The notes: generated by a model not told the origin, from the letters alone. A DNA stretch of 64,000 nt from Enorma phocaeensis (GCF_900186505.1 NZ_LT891968.1:312436-376435); one strand, 5' to 3'. Shown: positions 8,646-17,489, numbered from the stretch's first letter. Program-made: numbers and translations.

Positions 8646-9013
8646 ACAAATGCAGCGAGGCTTTTTTATTTCAACGAGCCAGCGGATCGCAGCAAAACTC
8701 GCAGCGGATTCCGCCTCGGCGAGCCAGTCGGAGCCCTTCTTCAACAGTTCGAGCGCCTTGGCGGTGGTTACATCTGGGATCGTCGTAGACACAAGGTTTC
8801 GGCAATCATGAACCCGCAGGTATCTGACTTGAACACCTTCGGTCTACTTGACGGGAAGGAAATGGACCACCGCCAAGACGTCCGAGAGTCCCGAACGACC
8901 CGTTTCAGCCGCGCCGGAGCTCGAGGTCATCTACGCGTAGCGCACGGCACCCGCCGGCATCACCTGCGTACGTTGTTCGACTTACGTAGTTCGCGTAAGT
9001 TCAAACTTCAATC

Positions 9014-9043
9014 TTGTGCGGACACGCCCTTATACGGTAATAT
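9014..9043 (+). promoter_or_regulatory. Probable tRNA-Ser promoter
   Basis: TTGTGC (9014-9019) and TAATAT (9038-9043) are separated by 18 bp, with tRNA-Ser beginning 13 bp downstream. The -35 box is imperfect. Confidence 0.45.
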
Positions 9044-9056
9044 GAGTGACTGCTAC

Positions 9057-9147
9057 GGAGAGCTGACCGAGAGGCCGAAGGTGCTCGCCTGCTAAGCGAG
9101 TATTCCCCACAAGGGAATCTGGGGTTCGAATCCCCAGCTCTCCGCCA
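9057..9147 (+). tRNA. tRNA-Ser (GCT)
   Basis: A full class II cloverleaf: acceptor GGAGAGC pairs with GCTCTCC, the anticodon loop reads CTGCTAA with anticodon GCT, there is a long variable arm, the T-loop is GGTTCGAATCC, and CCA is encoded. It reads AGC/AGU serine codons. Confidence 0.95.
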
Positions 9148-9160
9148 GCTGCGCTTTATA

Positions 9161-9203
9161 CGAACCCCGCCTGGACCCATCCAAGCGGGGTTCGCGCGTT
9201 TTA
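9161..9203. terminator. Terminator after tRNA-Ser
   Basis: GAACCCCGC (9162-9170) pairs with GCGGGGTTC (9185-9193), followed by GCGCGTTTTAG. It also marks the end of the convergent minus-strand TPR gene. Confidence 0.8.
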
Positions 9204-11666
9204 GGGCTTGAGCGAGCGAGCAACCGCACCGAGCTCGTCGCTACCAAGCAGGAGCCACACCACGTACACGCACTCATACGCGAGCGCATAGAACCCGTTG
9301 TCCGTGAGGAGCACAGCAGCAGACCCGAGCTGCTCGACCGCCTCATGGCTCGGAGGCACGGGTATCCCCGCCGGCTCTATGATCTTGCGAGCCTCCTCGG
9401 CAGATGGCTTTTCGGTGCGGCCCATCTCGGCAAGCAGCTGGCCGAGCTCGAGCTGGGCCATCTCGCTCATCGTCTCCCCGCGCGGCACCGTGCGGTAGCA
9501 CGCCATCGCCACGTCGAGCTGGCCGATGCGCCAGTAGGCAAACGCCATGCGGTACAGCAGATACGAGATCGAATCACGGTCCACGGCAACGCGCAGGCCG
9601 TGCTTCGCGACCTCGATCACCTCGTCGAAGCGCTCAAGGCGCGCTAGCACGTTCACCACGGCAGCATGCGCCAGCGTGGAGCTGCCGGCCATGTCGAGCA
9701 TGCACCGGGCCTCCTCGAGCGCTCGATCGAACGCGCCGGCGCGGAAGTACATCGTCTCGAGCTCATGGTGCGCGAAGAACAGGGCATCGGGCACGCGGTG
9801 TATGCGCGCGACGCGGTCCTCCTCCCAAAGCGGAAGCAGCACCCTCCCCACCCTGCTCTGGCAGAACCTGCTGATGAGCGGTACGTCGCTCAAAAGCTCC
9901 TCGGCAGCACAGCCCGCCTCGAGCTCCTCGATCAGCTTGATGAAACCCTGCTCCGCTTGCGCTGGATCGCTTTGCACGAGCTCCTTGAGCTCCGCGAGGC
10001 GCTCGGAGCGGGCATCGGGTCCCGTCTCCATGACCTCGAGCTCACCGATGCGGTCCGCCATGAGCAGCTCGCGCAGCTCTTCTGGCAGCTCGCGGTCGTC
10101 CTCGGCAACCGCCGTATAGCGCATGCTGTCATCCGGGATCTCGAACGGGGCCTCCGTCTTAAGACCGCCGATGCGCTTGAGCGCTGGCTGCTGCTCGAGC
10201 GACGCTCCATCCACCTGCTTGGCAAACGGCACCAGCGATGCCAAGAACCCTGCGCGCTCGAAAAGATAGCGCTCTTCCTCGCCGCTCACGAGGTCTCGCA
10301 CTGCGACAGTACAGCGGCGCATGGTGATTTTGGACGCAAACGCAGCCGCGGCGAGCGCAAGCACCATGCGGGCTGCGTACTCGGCAGCCATGGCCGCGCA
10401 CTGCGGAGCATCGACGTCGACCCAACGCCCCTCGTCCAACTGATACAGCTCGTGAGGCATGGCACGACCGTCCGGGGCCGTGAAGCGAACGTTCAGTACC
10501 CCGTTCGAAGCATCGCAAACGAACTCATACTCTAGACGCACGATCGTGACGAGCTCCTCGACGAGCGTCGCGAAACGCGTGCGCGTATCCCACTCGCCAC
10601 CCGGGCGGCATGAGACCTCGGCAAAATCCGCCCAGCCGTTACGCGTGACGGTACGGTCGATGCTGGTACCGACCCATGAGGTCATACCGCGCATCATGTG
10701 CTGGTCTATAAGCGAGCAAGCCTCCTCCGAAGGCGACGCCTCGACGCCCTCGGGTACCGAGCCGAACCTGTGCTCGACCGCGCACAGGCGGTTCAGAACG
10801 GCTTCCACCCCGAAGAGGAACAAGGTGTCATCCACCGTGATGCTCTCACGCGAGAAGTTGAGGTAGAAGCTATCCGTTCCGCGAATGTAGGCGAGCGATA
10901 CCCACGCGGCTTCGGTGAGCTTGCGCAGGCGCTCAAGGTCTATGGCGGAAAGGAGGCGGCGGGCGAAGCGTTCCAGGCCGGAAGGTTTGGCTGCGCCGTC
11001 GATGCGGAACAGGGCCGCCTCGATGGCATCTGGCAGAGCTAAATCGTTAAAGCCCTCGAACAGCTGGACCGGCTCCGAGAGCGGCGTCGCGGCAAGCGAG
11101 ATCGCGGGCGCATGGCCCCCTCGTGCCGCGCTGCGCCTGCCCTCGGGCCCGGACGCCTCATCTCCCGGCATGCACACCGGAGTCAGCCGGCTCGCGTCGA
11201 TAACGCAGTAGCGCAGGTACAGCGAGGCAGCAAATGCACGATACCCCATGGTCCGGGAGGAGTTCCAGGTCTCGGTATCGCATACCTCGCGCATCACGCC
11301 CTTGAAGGAGCCGCGGTAGCGACTGTACGGCTCAAGCGCCTTGCTCCCATTGCGCACGAAGATCGTTCCGGAGAATCCGCGCTCATCAGGCACCAAGGCG
11401 AGTTCCGGACGCGCGGTCGGCTCCAAGGTGATGGGACCGCTTGCCGCGAACACCTCACCGAATTCGCTTACATACGCAAGTATTCTGGCACTCGTGTCGC
11501 CCTCGAACCGAACGATATAGCAAGAACCGTTCGCCGGAAGCGGGCAGGCGCCCCAGATCATGCCATAGCTTATGCCCTCGGGCTGCCCCGGAAGCACCGG
11601 TAAGCGCTTGCGCCGCGCAAGCAGCGGGATCTTATAGAGCTCTGAACCATGAGGTATGGAATCCAT
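9201..11666 (-). CDS. Large TPR-containing protein of unknown function
   Basis: 821 aa, no signal peptide or membrane helix. The C-terminal 250 residues form tetratricopeptide-like helical pairs (HHELETMYFRAGAFDRALEEA, MAFAYWRIGQLDVAMACYRTV). The N-terminal 550 residues are mixed alpha/beta with no family I recognise. ATG 11666 has GAGGAGGTGTAGG upstream; a longer frame to 11729 has no ribosome site. It stands alone, convergent with tRNA-Ser. TPRs suggest a scaffold or partner-binding role. Confidence 0.7.
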   Translation of the reverse strand: MDSIPHGSELYKIPLLARRKRLPVLPGQPEGISYGMIWGACPLPANGSCYIVRFEGDTSARILAYVSEFGEVFAASGPITLEPTARPELALVPDERGFSGTIFVRNGSKALEPYSRYRGSFKGVMREVCDTETWNSSRTMGYRAFAASLYLRYCVIDASRLTPVCMPGDEASGPEGRRSAARGGHAPAISLAATPLSEPVQLFEGFNDLALPDAIEAALFRIDGAAKPSGLERFARRLLSAIDLERLRKLTEAAWVSLAYIRGTDSFYLNFSRESITVDDTLFLFGVEAVLNRLCAVEHRFGSVPEGVEASPSEEACSLIDQHMMRGMTSWVGTSIDRTVTRNGWADFAEVSCRPGGEWDTRTRFATLVEELVTIVRLEYEFVCDASNGVLNVRFTAPDGRAMPHELYQLDEGRWVDVDAPQCAAMAAEYAARMVLALAAAAFASKITMRRCTVAVRDLVSGEEERYLFERAGFLASLVPFAKQVDGASLEQQPALKRIGGLKTEAPFEIPDDSMRYTAVAEDDRELPEELRELLMADRIGELEVMETGPDARSERLAELKELVQSDPAQAEQGFIKLIEELEAGCAAEELLSDVPLISRFCQSRVGRVLLPLWEEDRVARIHRVPDALFFAHHELETMYFRAGAFDRALEEARCMLDMAGSSTLAHAAVVNVLARLERFDEVIEVAKHGLRVAVDRDSISYLLYRMAFAYWRIGQLDVAMACYRTVPRGETMSEMAQLELGQLLAEMGRTEKPSAEEARKIIEPAGIPVPPSHEAVEQLGSAAVLLTDNGFYALAYECVYVVWLLLGSDELGAVARSLKP

Positions 11667-11885
11667 CGCGCCTACACCTCCTCGCCAGAGCGCTCCGGGC
11701 GGTGGCCGCCTCGCATTCCGGAAAGGCACGCGCCGCTTGCTCCATTGTGAACCCCGAGCATGGTCGCGCCGGCGACTATTTCGCGCTAGGTAGCTTTGGG
11801 CCGATGAACGCAGGCGGGCAGGGAGGCACGAGGCGCGCTGCGGGCACGAGATGGGCTACCGAACACGAGGCGAACCGAGCCTGAA

Positions 11886-12636
11886 ATCAGGACCACCCGC
11901 ATAGCGGGTGGTTTGCTCTTAGGGTGTAACCCTAGGGGCCCAGGCCAGGGACTCAAGTCCCTGGCCTGAACGAAGTTCAGGCCCGATAGCCCCTTGACTC
12001 GTGGCACGCCCGTCGAACGGGCGGGCCGCTACCCCCTACCGAACGGGTCCTCGTACTCCTTCACGCTCAGCCTGTCCAGCGCGATGTCGGCGGCCTCCTG
12101 CTCCCTGATGTACTTGGCGATCGTGGCCTCGTTCAGGCCGACGGTGGACACGTAGTAGCCCTCCGCCCAGAACTTCCTGTTCCCGAACTTGTACTTGAGG
12201 TTCGCGTGCCGGTCGAACATCATCAGCGAGCTCTTCCCCTTCAGGTAGCCCATGAAGCTCGACACGCTGATCTTGGGCGGGATGCTGACCAGCATGTGCA
12301 CGTGGTCCGGCATCAGGTGCCCCTCTATGATCTCCACCCCCTTCCAGCGGCAGAGCTGCCTGAGGATCTCCCCGAGGTCCTTGCGGTATTGGTTGTATAT
12401 CGCCTTCCTTCTATACTTCGGTGTGAACACGATGTGGTACTTGCAGAGCCACTTCGTGTGCGCGAGGCTGTTGGCCTTCTGCGCCATGGCTATCACCCTC
12501 CTCTTGGGGCTGGCGACCTGAACAATCACCATCCTAGGAGGAGGGCGGCCCGTTGCGTAGCATCAGTGGGATCCACCCGCGTAGCGGGTGGTTTTCAGTG
12601 GCGCGCTGCGCGCGCCACAGGGTTGATGACCCTTGA
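11886..12636 (-). mobile_element. IS200-type insertion element, copy 1
   Basis: A 751-bp unit with one tnpA on the minus strand. It is bounded by subterminal hairpins (ACCACCCGC-ATA-GCGGGTGGT near 11892 and the matching ACCCGC/GCGGGT near 12572) and carries further hairpins, including CCAGGGACTCAAGTCCCTGG. There are no inverted terminal repeats or target duplications, as expected for IS200/IS605 elements. It lies head to tail with an identical copy; the edge could be shifted by one or two bases. Confidence 0.85.
12029..12487 (-). CDS. tnpA: IS200-type transposase TnpA (copy 1)
   Basis: 152 aa. The HUH motif is in PDHVHMLVS and the catalytic tyrosine is in WAEGYYVSTVG, the Y1 single-strand transposase signature. 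Such enzymes excise and insert the element as single-stranded DNA via subterminal hairpins. ATG 12487 has GAGGAGGGTGATAGCC upstream; the open frame runs 45 bases further without support. No tnpB accompanies it, so this is the IS200 layout. Confidence 0.93.
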   Translation of the reverse strand: MAQKANSLAHTKWLCKYHIVFTPKYRRKAIYNQYRKDLGEILRQLCRWKGVEIIEGHLMPDHVHMLVSIPPKISVSSFMGYLKGKSSLMMFDRHANLKYKFGNRKFWAEGYYVSTVGLNEATIAKYIREQEAADIALDRLSVKEYEDPFGRG

Positions 12637-13387
12637 ATCAGGACCACCCGCATAGCGGGTGGTTTGCTCTTAGGGTGTAACCCTAGGGGCCCAGGCCAGG
12701 GACTCAAGTCCCTGGCCTGAACGAAGTTCAGGCCCGATAGCCCCTTGACTCGTGGCACGCCCGTCGAACGGGCGGGCCGCTACCCCCTACCGAACGGGTC
12801 CTCGTACTCCTTCACGCTCAGCCTGTCCAGCGCGATGTCGGCGGCCTCCTGCTCCCTGATGTACTTGGCGATCGTGGCCTCGTTCAGGCCGACGGTGGAC
12901 ACGTAGTAGCCCTCCGCCCAGAACTTCCTGTTCCCGAACTTGTACTTGAGGTTCGCGTGCCGGTCGAACATCATCAGCGAGCTCTTCCCCTTCAGGTAGC
13001 CCATGAAGCTCGACACGCTGATCTTGGGCGGGATGCTGACCAGCATGTGCACGTGGTCCGGCATCAGGTGCCCCTCTATGATCTCCACCCCCTTCCAGCG
13101 GCAGAGCTGCCTGAGGATCTCCCCGAGGTCCTTGCGGTATTGGTTGTATATCGCCTTCCTTCTATACTTCGGTGTGAACACGATGTGGTACTTGCAGAGC
13201 CACTTCGTGTGCGCGAGGCTGTTGGCCTTCTGCGCCATGGCTATCACCCTCCTCTTGGGGCTGGCGACCTGAACAATCACCATCCTAGGAGGAGGGCGGC
13301 CCGTTGCGTAGCATCAGTGGGATCCACCCGCGTAGCGGGTGGTTTTCAGTGGCGCGCTGCGCGCGCCACAGGGTTGATGACCCTTGA
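12637..13387 (-). mobile_element. IS200-type insertion element, copy 2
   Basis: The second 751-bp copy starts directly where copy 1 ends, with the transposase again on the minus strand. The proteins are identical and I see no base difference in the stretches compared. The right edge (CCCTTGAA) abuts the terminator of tRNA-Glu. Confidence 0.85.
12780..13238 (-). CDS. tnpA: IS200-type transposase TnpA (copy 2)
   Basis: Identical in sequence to the 12029-12487 gene, with the same HUH and tyrosine motifs and the same ribosome site. Each base is displaced by exactly 751. Being identical and complete, either copy could still be active. Confidence 0.93.
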   Translation of the reverse strand: MAQKANSLAHTKWLCKYHIVFTPKYRRKAIYNQYRKDLGEILRQLCRWKGVEIIEGHLMPDHVHMLVSIPPKISVSSFMGYLKGKSSLMMFDRHANLKYKFGNRKFWAEGYYVSTVGLNEATIAKYIREQEAADIALDRLSVKEYEDPFGRG

Positions 13388-13392
13388 ACGAA

Positions 13393-13425
13393 ACGAACCC
13401 GCGAAGTCGCGCTCCGCGGGTTCGT
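13393..13425 (-). terminator. Terminator of tRNA-Glu
   Basis: ACGAACCCGCG (13393-13403) pairs perfectly with CGCGGGTTCGT (13415-13425). Read on the minus strand it follows tRNA-Glu and ends in TTTCGTTC. The IS copy 2 edge lies directly beyond it. Confidence 0.7.
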
Positions 13426-13437
13426 GCTTCTTGCATA

Positions 13438-13514
13438 TGGTGCCCCCAGCGGGATTCGAACCCGCGATATCCACCTTGAAAGGGTGGCGTCCTAGGCCGC
13501 TAGACGATGGGGAC
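13438..13514 (-). tRNA. tRNA-Glu (TTC)
   Basis: Read on the minus strand: acceptor GTCCCCA pairs with TGGGGGC, the D-arm is TCTAGCGGCCTAGGA, the anticodon loop CTTTCAA holds TTC, the T-arm is CGGGTTCGAATCCCG, and CCA is encoded. Confidence 0.95.
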
Positions 13515-13543
13515 AGCGCAGATGAGTATACCAGACTCACACG

Positions 13544-14272
13544 CTACTTGCACAGCGAAAGGGCAGCTTCATCGGCAACGACGATCACGTTGGGATGGAG
13601 CTGCAGGATGGAGGCGGGGCACTGCGGCGTGACGGGACCGTAGCACATGTCGTGGAGCGCCTGCGCCTTGTTCTCGCCCGACACAGCCATGACGATGAGG
13701 CGGGCGTTCATGATCGTCTGGGTACCCATGGTGTACGCCTGGCGCGGGACGTCCTCCTCACGCTCGAAGAGGCGTGCATTGGCCTCGATGGTGCTCTGGG
13801 TCAGATCGACGCAGTGCGTACCCTTGGAAAAGACCTCGTCGGGCTCGTTGAAGCCGATGTGACCGTTGCGGCCGATACCGAGCAGCTGCAGGTCGCAGTA
13901 ACCGGCCTCTTCGACCATGCGGTCGTACTCGCTGCAGGCGGCGTCGGCGTCGGGGTTGGCGCCATCGGGCACATGGACGTTGGACGGGTCGATGTTGACA
14001 TGGTTGAAGAGCTGGTCATACATGAAGTAATGGTAGCTCTGCGTATCCTCGTGCGTGAGTCCGCGATACTCGTCGAGGTTGTAGCTGCGCACCTGCGAGA
14101 AGTCGAGGTCGCCGTCCTCATAGCCCTTGATGAGCCGCTGGTAGGTGCCAATCGGGGTGGTGCCGGTAGCGAGGCCGAGCACCGTCGTGGGCTTCAAGAT
14201 GATATGCGCACCGATGATATTCGCGACTTTCCGGCTCATGTCCTCGTAGTCGCGTACACGAATAAGCTTCAT
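13544..14272 (-). CDS. nagB: Glucosamine-6-phosphate deaminase
   Basis: 242 aa, the expected length. NagB converts glucosamine-6-phosphate to fructose-6-phosphate and ammonia. Visible motifs are the phosphate loop LGLATGTTPIGTY, the catalytic aspartate in NLDEYRGL, and GIGRNGHIGFNEP. It lies just downstream of the EIIA-Glc gene on the same strand (gap 58 bp), so the two may be co-transcribed. Its partner nagA is in the distant PTS operon at 40.0-41.2 kb. The stop is 29 bp from tRNA-Glu. Confidence 0.95.
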   Translation of the reverse strand: MKLIRVRDYEDMSRKVANIIGAHIILKPTTVLGLATGTTPIGTYQRLIKGYEDGDLDFSQVRSYNLDEYRGLTHEDTQSYHYFMYDQLFNHVNIDPSNVHVPDGANPDADAACSEYDRMVEEAGYCDLQLLGIGRNGHIGFNEPDEVFSKGTHCVDLTQSTIEANARLFEREEDVPRQAYTMGTQTIMNARLIVMAVSGENKAQALHDMCYGPVTPQCPASILQLHPNVIVVADEAALSLCK

Positions 14273-14330
14273 TCTAGGGTCCTTCCTATAGCCTTTCCAC
14301 GGTCCTGCGGCCGCCTACCCAACCGATGCG

Positions 14331-14828
14331 TCATCGCTCCCGAGCGGTGAGGAGCTTCCCGAGCTCAGGGACCGTATCGCCCACGTTCCCCTTGATGCTC
14401 GAGAACTCAACCGAGTTGCAGATGAGAATGGGAGCAGTGATATCGTAGCCCTCCGAGCGGATCGCGTCACGGTCGAACTCGATGAGCACGTCACCCTTCT
14501 TGACGGAATCGCCCTCGGCAGCGCGCACCCTGAAGTGCCTGCCGTCGAGCTTGTAGGTATCGAGACCGATGTGGATGAGGACGTCGAGGCCCTCATTGGT
14601 GTGCAGGGCCACAGCATGGCCCGTGGGGAAGACCGCCTTCACCTTGCCATCGGAAGGTGCGACCACCTTGTTGCCGGTGGGCTCGATGGCAACGCCTTCG
14701 CCAAGCGAGCCAGAGGCAAAGGTGGGGTCGTTGACCTCCGACAACGGGATCACCTTGCCGGCTAACGGCGAGAGCAGCACATTGCGACGCTCGTGAAACC
14801 CCAGCGAATGTAAGAACGATTTAAACAT
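14331..14828 (-). CDS. crr: PTS glucose-family EIIA domain protein
   Basis: 165 aa, a free-standing EIIA-Glc. The family segments are LLSPLAGKVIPLSEVND, GVAIEPTGNKVVAPSDG and the active histidine region GLDVLIHIGLDT. It passes phosphate from HPr to a glucose-family IIBC and in many bacteria signals carbon status. The ATG at 14828 has GGGAGATC upstream. No glucose-family IIBC is in the window, so it must serve a distant transporter. The name crr is by family resemblance; a substrate-specific EIIA is possible. Confidence 0.85.
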   Translation of the reverse strand: MFKSFLHSLGFHERRNVLLSPLAGKVIPLSEVNDPTFASGSLGEGVAIEPTGNKVVAPSDGKVKAVFPTGHAVALHTNEGLDVLIHIGLDTYKLDGRHFRVRAAEGDSVKKGDVLIEFDRDAIRSEGYDITAPILICNSVEFSSIKGNVGDTVPELGKLLTARER

Positions 14829-15047
14829 GATCTCCCTTGACCGGACGATGCACGACGATGCAAGCCCACAGGTGCGATCGTTACCCCCTATCCTACCGCA
14901 AATCGGTGCGTCCGGCACCCTTGCCGCGAAGAGGCGGATCGAGCCTGCGGCAGTCCATCGGGACGCCGAATATGCGACCGTCATCCCGATCGATGCACGG
15001 GCCCGATCCCCGTTAGCAGCATGCAGAAGGCAGGACCAGCAGATAGA

Positions 15048-15079
15048 AAAACGGGGCCTGCCATAGGCAAACCCCGTTG
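15048..15079 (-). terminator. Terminator of rplM-rpsI
   Basis: On the minus strand AACGGGG pairs with CCCCGTT across a 15-nt loop and is followed by TTTTTCTATC, a classic intrinsic terminator just after rpsI. Confidence 0.85.
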
Positions 15080-15109
15080 GAACGCAAGGAGCGGATATCC
15101 CGCGAAACC

Positions 15110-15505
15110 TTAGCGCTTGGAGAACTGAGGCGCGCGACGAGCCTTCTTGAGACCGTACTTCTTGCGCTCGACCACACGAGCATCGCGAGTCAGGTAACCG
15201 GCCTTCTTGAGGTCGGCACGATAGTCGCCAGCGTTGAGCAGCGCACGGGCGATGCCCAGGCGGAGCGCACCGGCCTGGCCGGAGATGCCGCCGCCGTCGC
15301 ACAGCGCGACGACGTCGAAGGTGCCCATGGTGTCGGTCACCTTGAAGGGAGCAAGAGCGCCGTCGAGGAGCTGCTGACGGCCGAAGTACTCGGCAGCATC
15401 GCGCTTGTTGACGGTCACCTTGCCGGTACCGGGAACGAGACGGACACGGGCCACGGCATTCTTGCGGCGCCCGGTGCCCTGGTAGACAACGGTGTTCTCA
15501 GCCAT
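15110..15505 (-). CDS. rpsI: 30S ribosomal protein S9 (uS9)
   Basis: 131 aa ending in SKR, the hallmark C-terminus of S9 that reaches the P-site tRNA. YQGTGRRKNAVARVRLVPG is the N-terminal signature and GGGISGQAGALRLGIARALL the core. It follows rplM after only 3 bp, the usual rplM-rpsI operon, with the terminator just downstream. Confidence 0.97.
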   Translation of the reverse strand: MAENTVVYQGTGRRKNAVARVRLVPGTGKVTVNKRDAAEYFGRQQLLDGALAPFKVTDTMGTFDVVALCDGGGISGQAGALRLGIARALLNAGDYRADLKKAGYLTRDARVVERKKYGLKKARRAPQFSKR

Positions 15506-15508
15506 GGT

Positions 15509-15952
15509 TTATGCCTCCAACTCGATCTTGACGGGGTTCTGCGCCGCATGCGGATGCTCCGGGCCGGCGTAGATCTTGAGCTTGCCGAGCTGCTGGCGAC
15601 CAAGGGTGGTCTTGGGCAGCATGCCGCGGACGGCACGACGGATGACCTCCTCGGGGTGCTTCTCCATCGCCGTGCGGAAGCTCTCAGCCTTGAGACCGCC
15701 GTTGTAACCGCTGTGGCGATAGTAGGTCTTGTGATCAGCCTTGTTGCCGGTAAGCTGGACCTTATCGGCATTGATGACGATCACGAAGTCGCCGCAGTCG
15801 GAGTTGGGGGTGAACTGGGGCTTGTTCTTGCCGCGCAGGATCATGGCGATCTGCGTGGCCAGACGGCCCAGCACCTTACCCTCGGCATCGATGAGGACCC
15901 AGTTGCGGGAGACCTCACCCTGCTTGGCGTAGTGAGTCGACTTTGAAATCAC
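15509..15952 (-). CDS. rplM: 50S ribosomal protein L13 (uL13)
   Basis: 147 aa. WVLIDAEGKVLGRLATQIA and the GMLPKTTLGRQQLGKLKIY segment are diagnostic of L13. A GTG start at 15952 is preferred because GGAGGAG lies eight bases upstream; a TTG at 15967 in the same frame overlaps that site. Co-transcribed with rpsI from the promoter at 16017-16044. Confidence 0.95.
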   Translation of the reverse strand: MISKSTHYAKQGEVSRNWVLIDAEGKVLGRLATQIAMILRGKNKPQFTPNSDCGDFVIVINADKVQLTGNKADHKTYYRHSGYNGGLKAESFRTAMEKHPEEVIRRAVRGMLPKTTLGRQQLGKLKIYAGPEHPHAAQNPVKIELEA

Positions 15953-16016
15953 TTCGGACTCCTCCAATAAAACGTGTCGTAACAGAGATTCACGGGGCTC
16001 TGCAAATGACCGTAGA

Positions 16017-16044
16017 AGTATACCGCATCTAGCTGCCCGGTCAA
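16017..16044 (-). promoter_or_regulatory. Promoter of rplM-rpsI
   Basis: On the minus strand TTGACC (16039-16044) and TATACT (16017-16022) are 16 bp apart, a strong housekeeping-type promoter with a leader of about 50 nt before the rplM GTG. Ribosomal autoregulatory structure in the leader is not evident to me. Confidence 0.8.
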
Positions 16045-16100
16045 CGGTATTTCGCAGAGTTTCCGCATCCTGTGCCGCGCGGGACGTTCACCAATCACCC

Positions 16101-16181
16101 CCGTAGAATGGTCGATATTTCCCCATCTTCATATCGCACGATTTCTTAGTTTTTCTGCCATCGATTGCATTATTATTGCGA
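16101..16181. repeat. Phased repeat array C, upstream of the AbiEi-like gene
   Basis: A small version of arrays A and B. One inverted copy begins CCGTAGAA (16101-16116). A degenerate direct copy (16135-16150) and a good direct copy TGCATTATTATTGCGA (16166-16181) follow, 31 bp apart. The flip spacing is about 46 bp against 44 in the other arrays. It ends 36 bp before the chosen ATG, so it overlaps the likely promoter of that gene and could be an operator. The stretch is AT-rich in a GC-rich genome. Confidence 0.55.
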
Positions 16182-16217
16182 TATCCCTTGTACCGCTGGT
16201 TTGCGGTAGAAGCCACC

Positions 16218-17357
16218 ATGGACCTCCATGCGAACGATTGGACCGCCATGAGCAAAGCGAACGACCAAGTCCTGGCAGACCTCTTCAAAGTTGCCGAACA
16301 GGAGGGCTCGTGCCTGGTTAGCGACGATGCTGCCATCCGCGCTCTTTTGAACCGGCGCGTCTCCTCGGGCTCCGTCGTCCGCCCGATGCGCTCGCTCTTC
16401 GCGCGGCCGGAATATTGGAACGCTCTCAGACCGGATCAGCAGGCTCTCCACATCGTGCGCGGCCTGCAGAAGCTCCACCCCGACATGGTCTTTTGCCATG
16501 AGACTGCTGGCTTGGTGTGGGGGCTGCCCATCTCCTACCCGCGCCTCGCGACTATTCACGTTGCAACCACGCTGGAGAAGCGCCGTAGGTCGGAGGGGAG
16601 CATCGCCCGGCATATCGTTGGGGACGATGTCCAAGTGGTCGACGGCATCACGGTCACGCCGCTCGCGCGCACCACGTTCGACTGCTTGCGCACCAGCCCC
16701 TTCACCGAAGGGCTCGCCATAGCTGACCGAGCCCTCGCACTCAGCGGATCGAACCGCAGAGCCATGCACGCCGCGTTCCGCGAGTTCGGCACGCACCGCT
16801 TCGGCATCAACCGCGCCATCGGGATCATGAGCTATGCCGACCCGCGCAGTGAGAGCTGGTTGGAATCCGCTGCACGTGCCCTCATGATCACGCAGGGTTT
16901 CGCCCTTCCCGACCTGCAGGTCGAGCTGCCGCGTCCCGACGACCCGCAGCGCACCTACCGCGTCGATTACCTCTGGACCCTCCCAGGCGGCAGCAAGGTC
17001 ATCGGCGAGGCAGACGGCATCAGAAAATACAACGATAATGCTTTTGGCCTTGGGCGCTCGGCCATCCAGATCCTTGCAGACGAGCAGCACCGCGAGGCGG
17101 AGCTCACGCTCTACGGTGCTCCAATCCTGCGCATCTCGCCTGAAGACGTGCTGAAACCTCAGCAATTCGTTGATAAGCTGACGCGCTACGGCATCCCCCG
17201 CTCTGAACGAGTCGCCACGGAGATCAAGCGTCTTGCATCGGTCAGCCCCCAATCCAAGCTCACCTATACGGAAGTGGCGGTATCACAGGAAACCATCGAG
17301 GGGTTCCTGCGGACCCAGCAGATCTGGAATGGCACCCAGTTGGAAGAGCGCGCTTGA
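16218..17357 (+). CDS. AbiEi-like wHTH protein with a nuclease-fold C-terminus
   Basis: 379 aa. The N-terminal 90 residues (DQVLADLFKVAEQEGSCLV and onward) resemble the winged-helix domain of AbiEi-type antitoxins. The middle (FCHETAGLVWGLP, ...DGITVTPLARTTFDCLR) is the usual AbiEi-family core. The C-terminal 150 residues carry VDYLWTLPGG and VIGEADGIRKY, which match the D...ExD...K layout of Vsr/DUF559-type nuclease folds. No toxin gene follows. ATG 16218 is chosen because an earlier ATG (16176) lies in the repeat array; ATG 16248 (MSKAND) is an alternative. None has a good ribosome site. Phased arrays flank it on both sides. Confidence 0.65.
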   Translation: MDLHANDWTAMSKANDQVLADLFKVAEQEGSCLVSDDAAIRALLNRRVSSGSVVRPMRSLFARPEYWNALRPDQQALHIVRGLQKLHPDMVFCHETAGLVWGLPISYPRLATIHVATTLEKRRRSEGSIARHIVGDDVQVVDGITVTPLARTTFDCLRTSPFTEGLAIADRALALSGSNRRAMHAAFREFGTHRFGINRAIGIMSYADPRSESWLESAARALMITQGFALPDLQVELPRPDDPQRTYRVDYLWTLPGGSKVIGEADGIRKYNDNAFGLGRSAIQILADEQHREAELTLYGAPILRISPEDVLKPQQFVDKLTRYGIPRSERVATEIKRLASVSPQSKLTYTEVAVSQETIEGFLRTQQIWNGTQLEERA

Positions 17358-17489
17358 TGCCTAACGGTTTAGCCGCTGCTGACGTATGGCGGGGTGCATT
17401 CCCCGCCATTACGCCGACTCGCGTTCGCAGCCAGTTGACCCCGATATCGTCCGCCTTGATTTGATCTGCCCGTCTCTATTTCATATCTC

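Larger units (their letters stand above)
8498..9056. other. 559-bp region without a confident gene
   Basis: It contains the 83-bp palindrome (8563-8645), a 7-bp-stem hairpin at 8980-9000 and the tRNA-Ser promoter. A minus-strand frame (8577-8792, GTG start, 71 aa) begins STTIPDVTTAKALELLKKG and ends inside the palindrome. Its codons look gene-like but it has no ribosome site, so it may be the worn tail of a mobile or repeated element rather than a gene. Confidence 0.5.

Noticed and set aside
8577..8792. 71-codon minus-strand frame running into the palindrome
   Set aside because: Codon use looks gene-like but there is no ribosome site and half of the C-terminus is palindrome; kept only as a note in the region entry.
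11786..12007. Short minus-strand frame at the IS copy 1 edge
   Set aside because: It spans the hairpin end of the element and has no start signal; a similar frame recurs at copy 2 only because the element is duplicated.
16001..16025. A further inverted array copy at the rplM promoter (CCGTAGAAG)
   Set aside because: It overlaps the -10 box of rplM, its TGCA end is out of register, and there are no phased partners.
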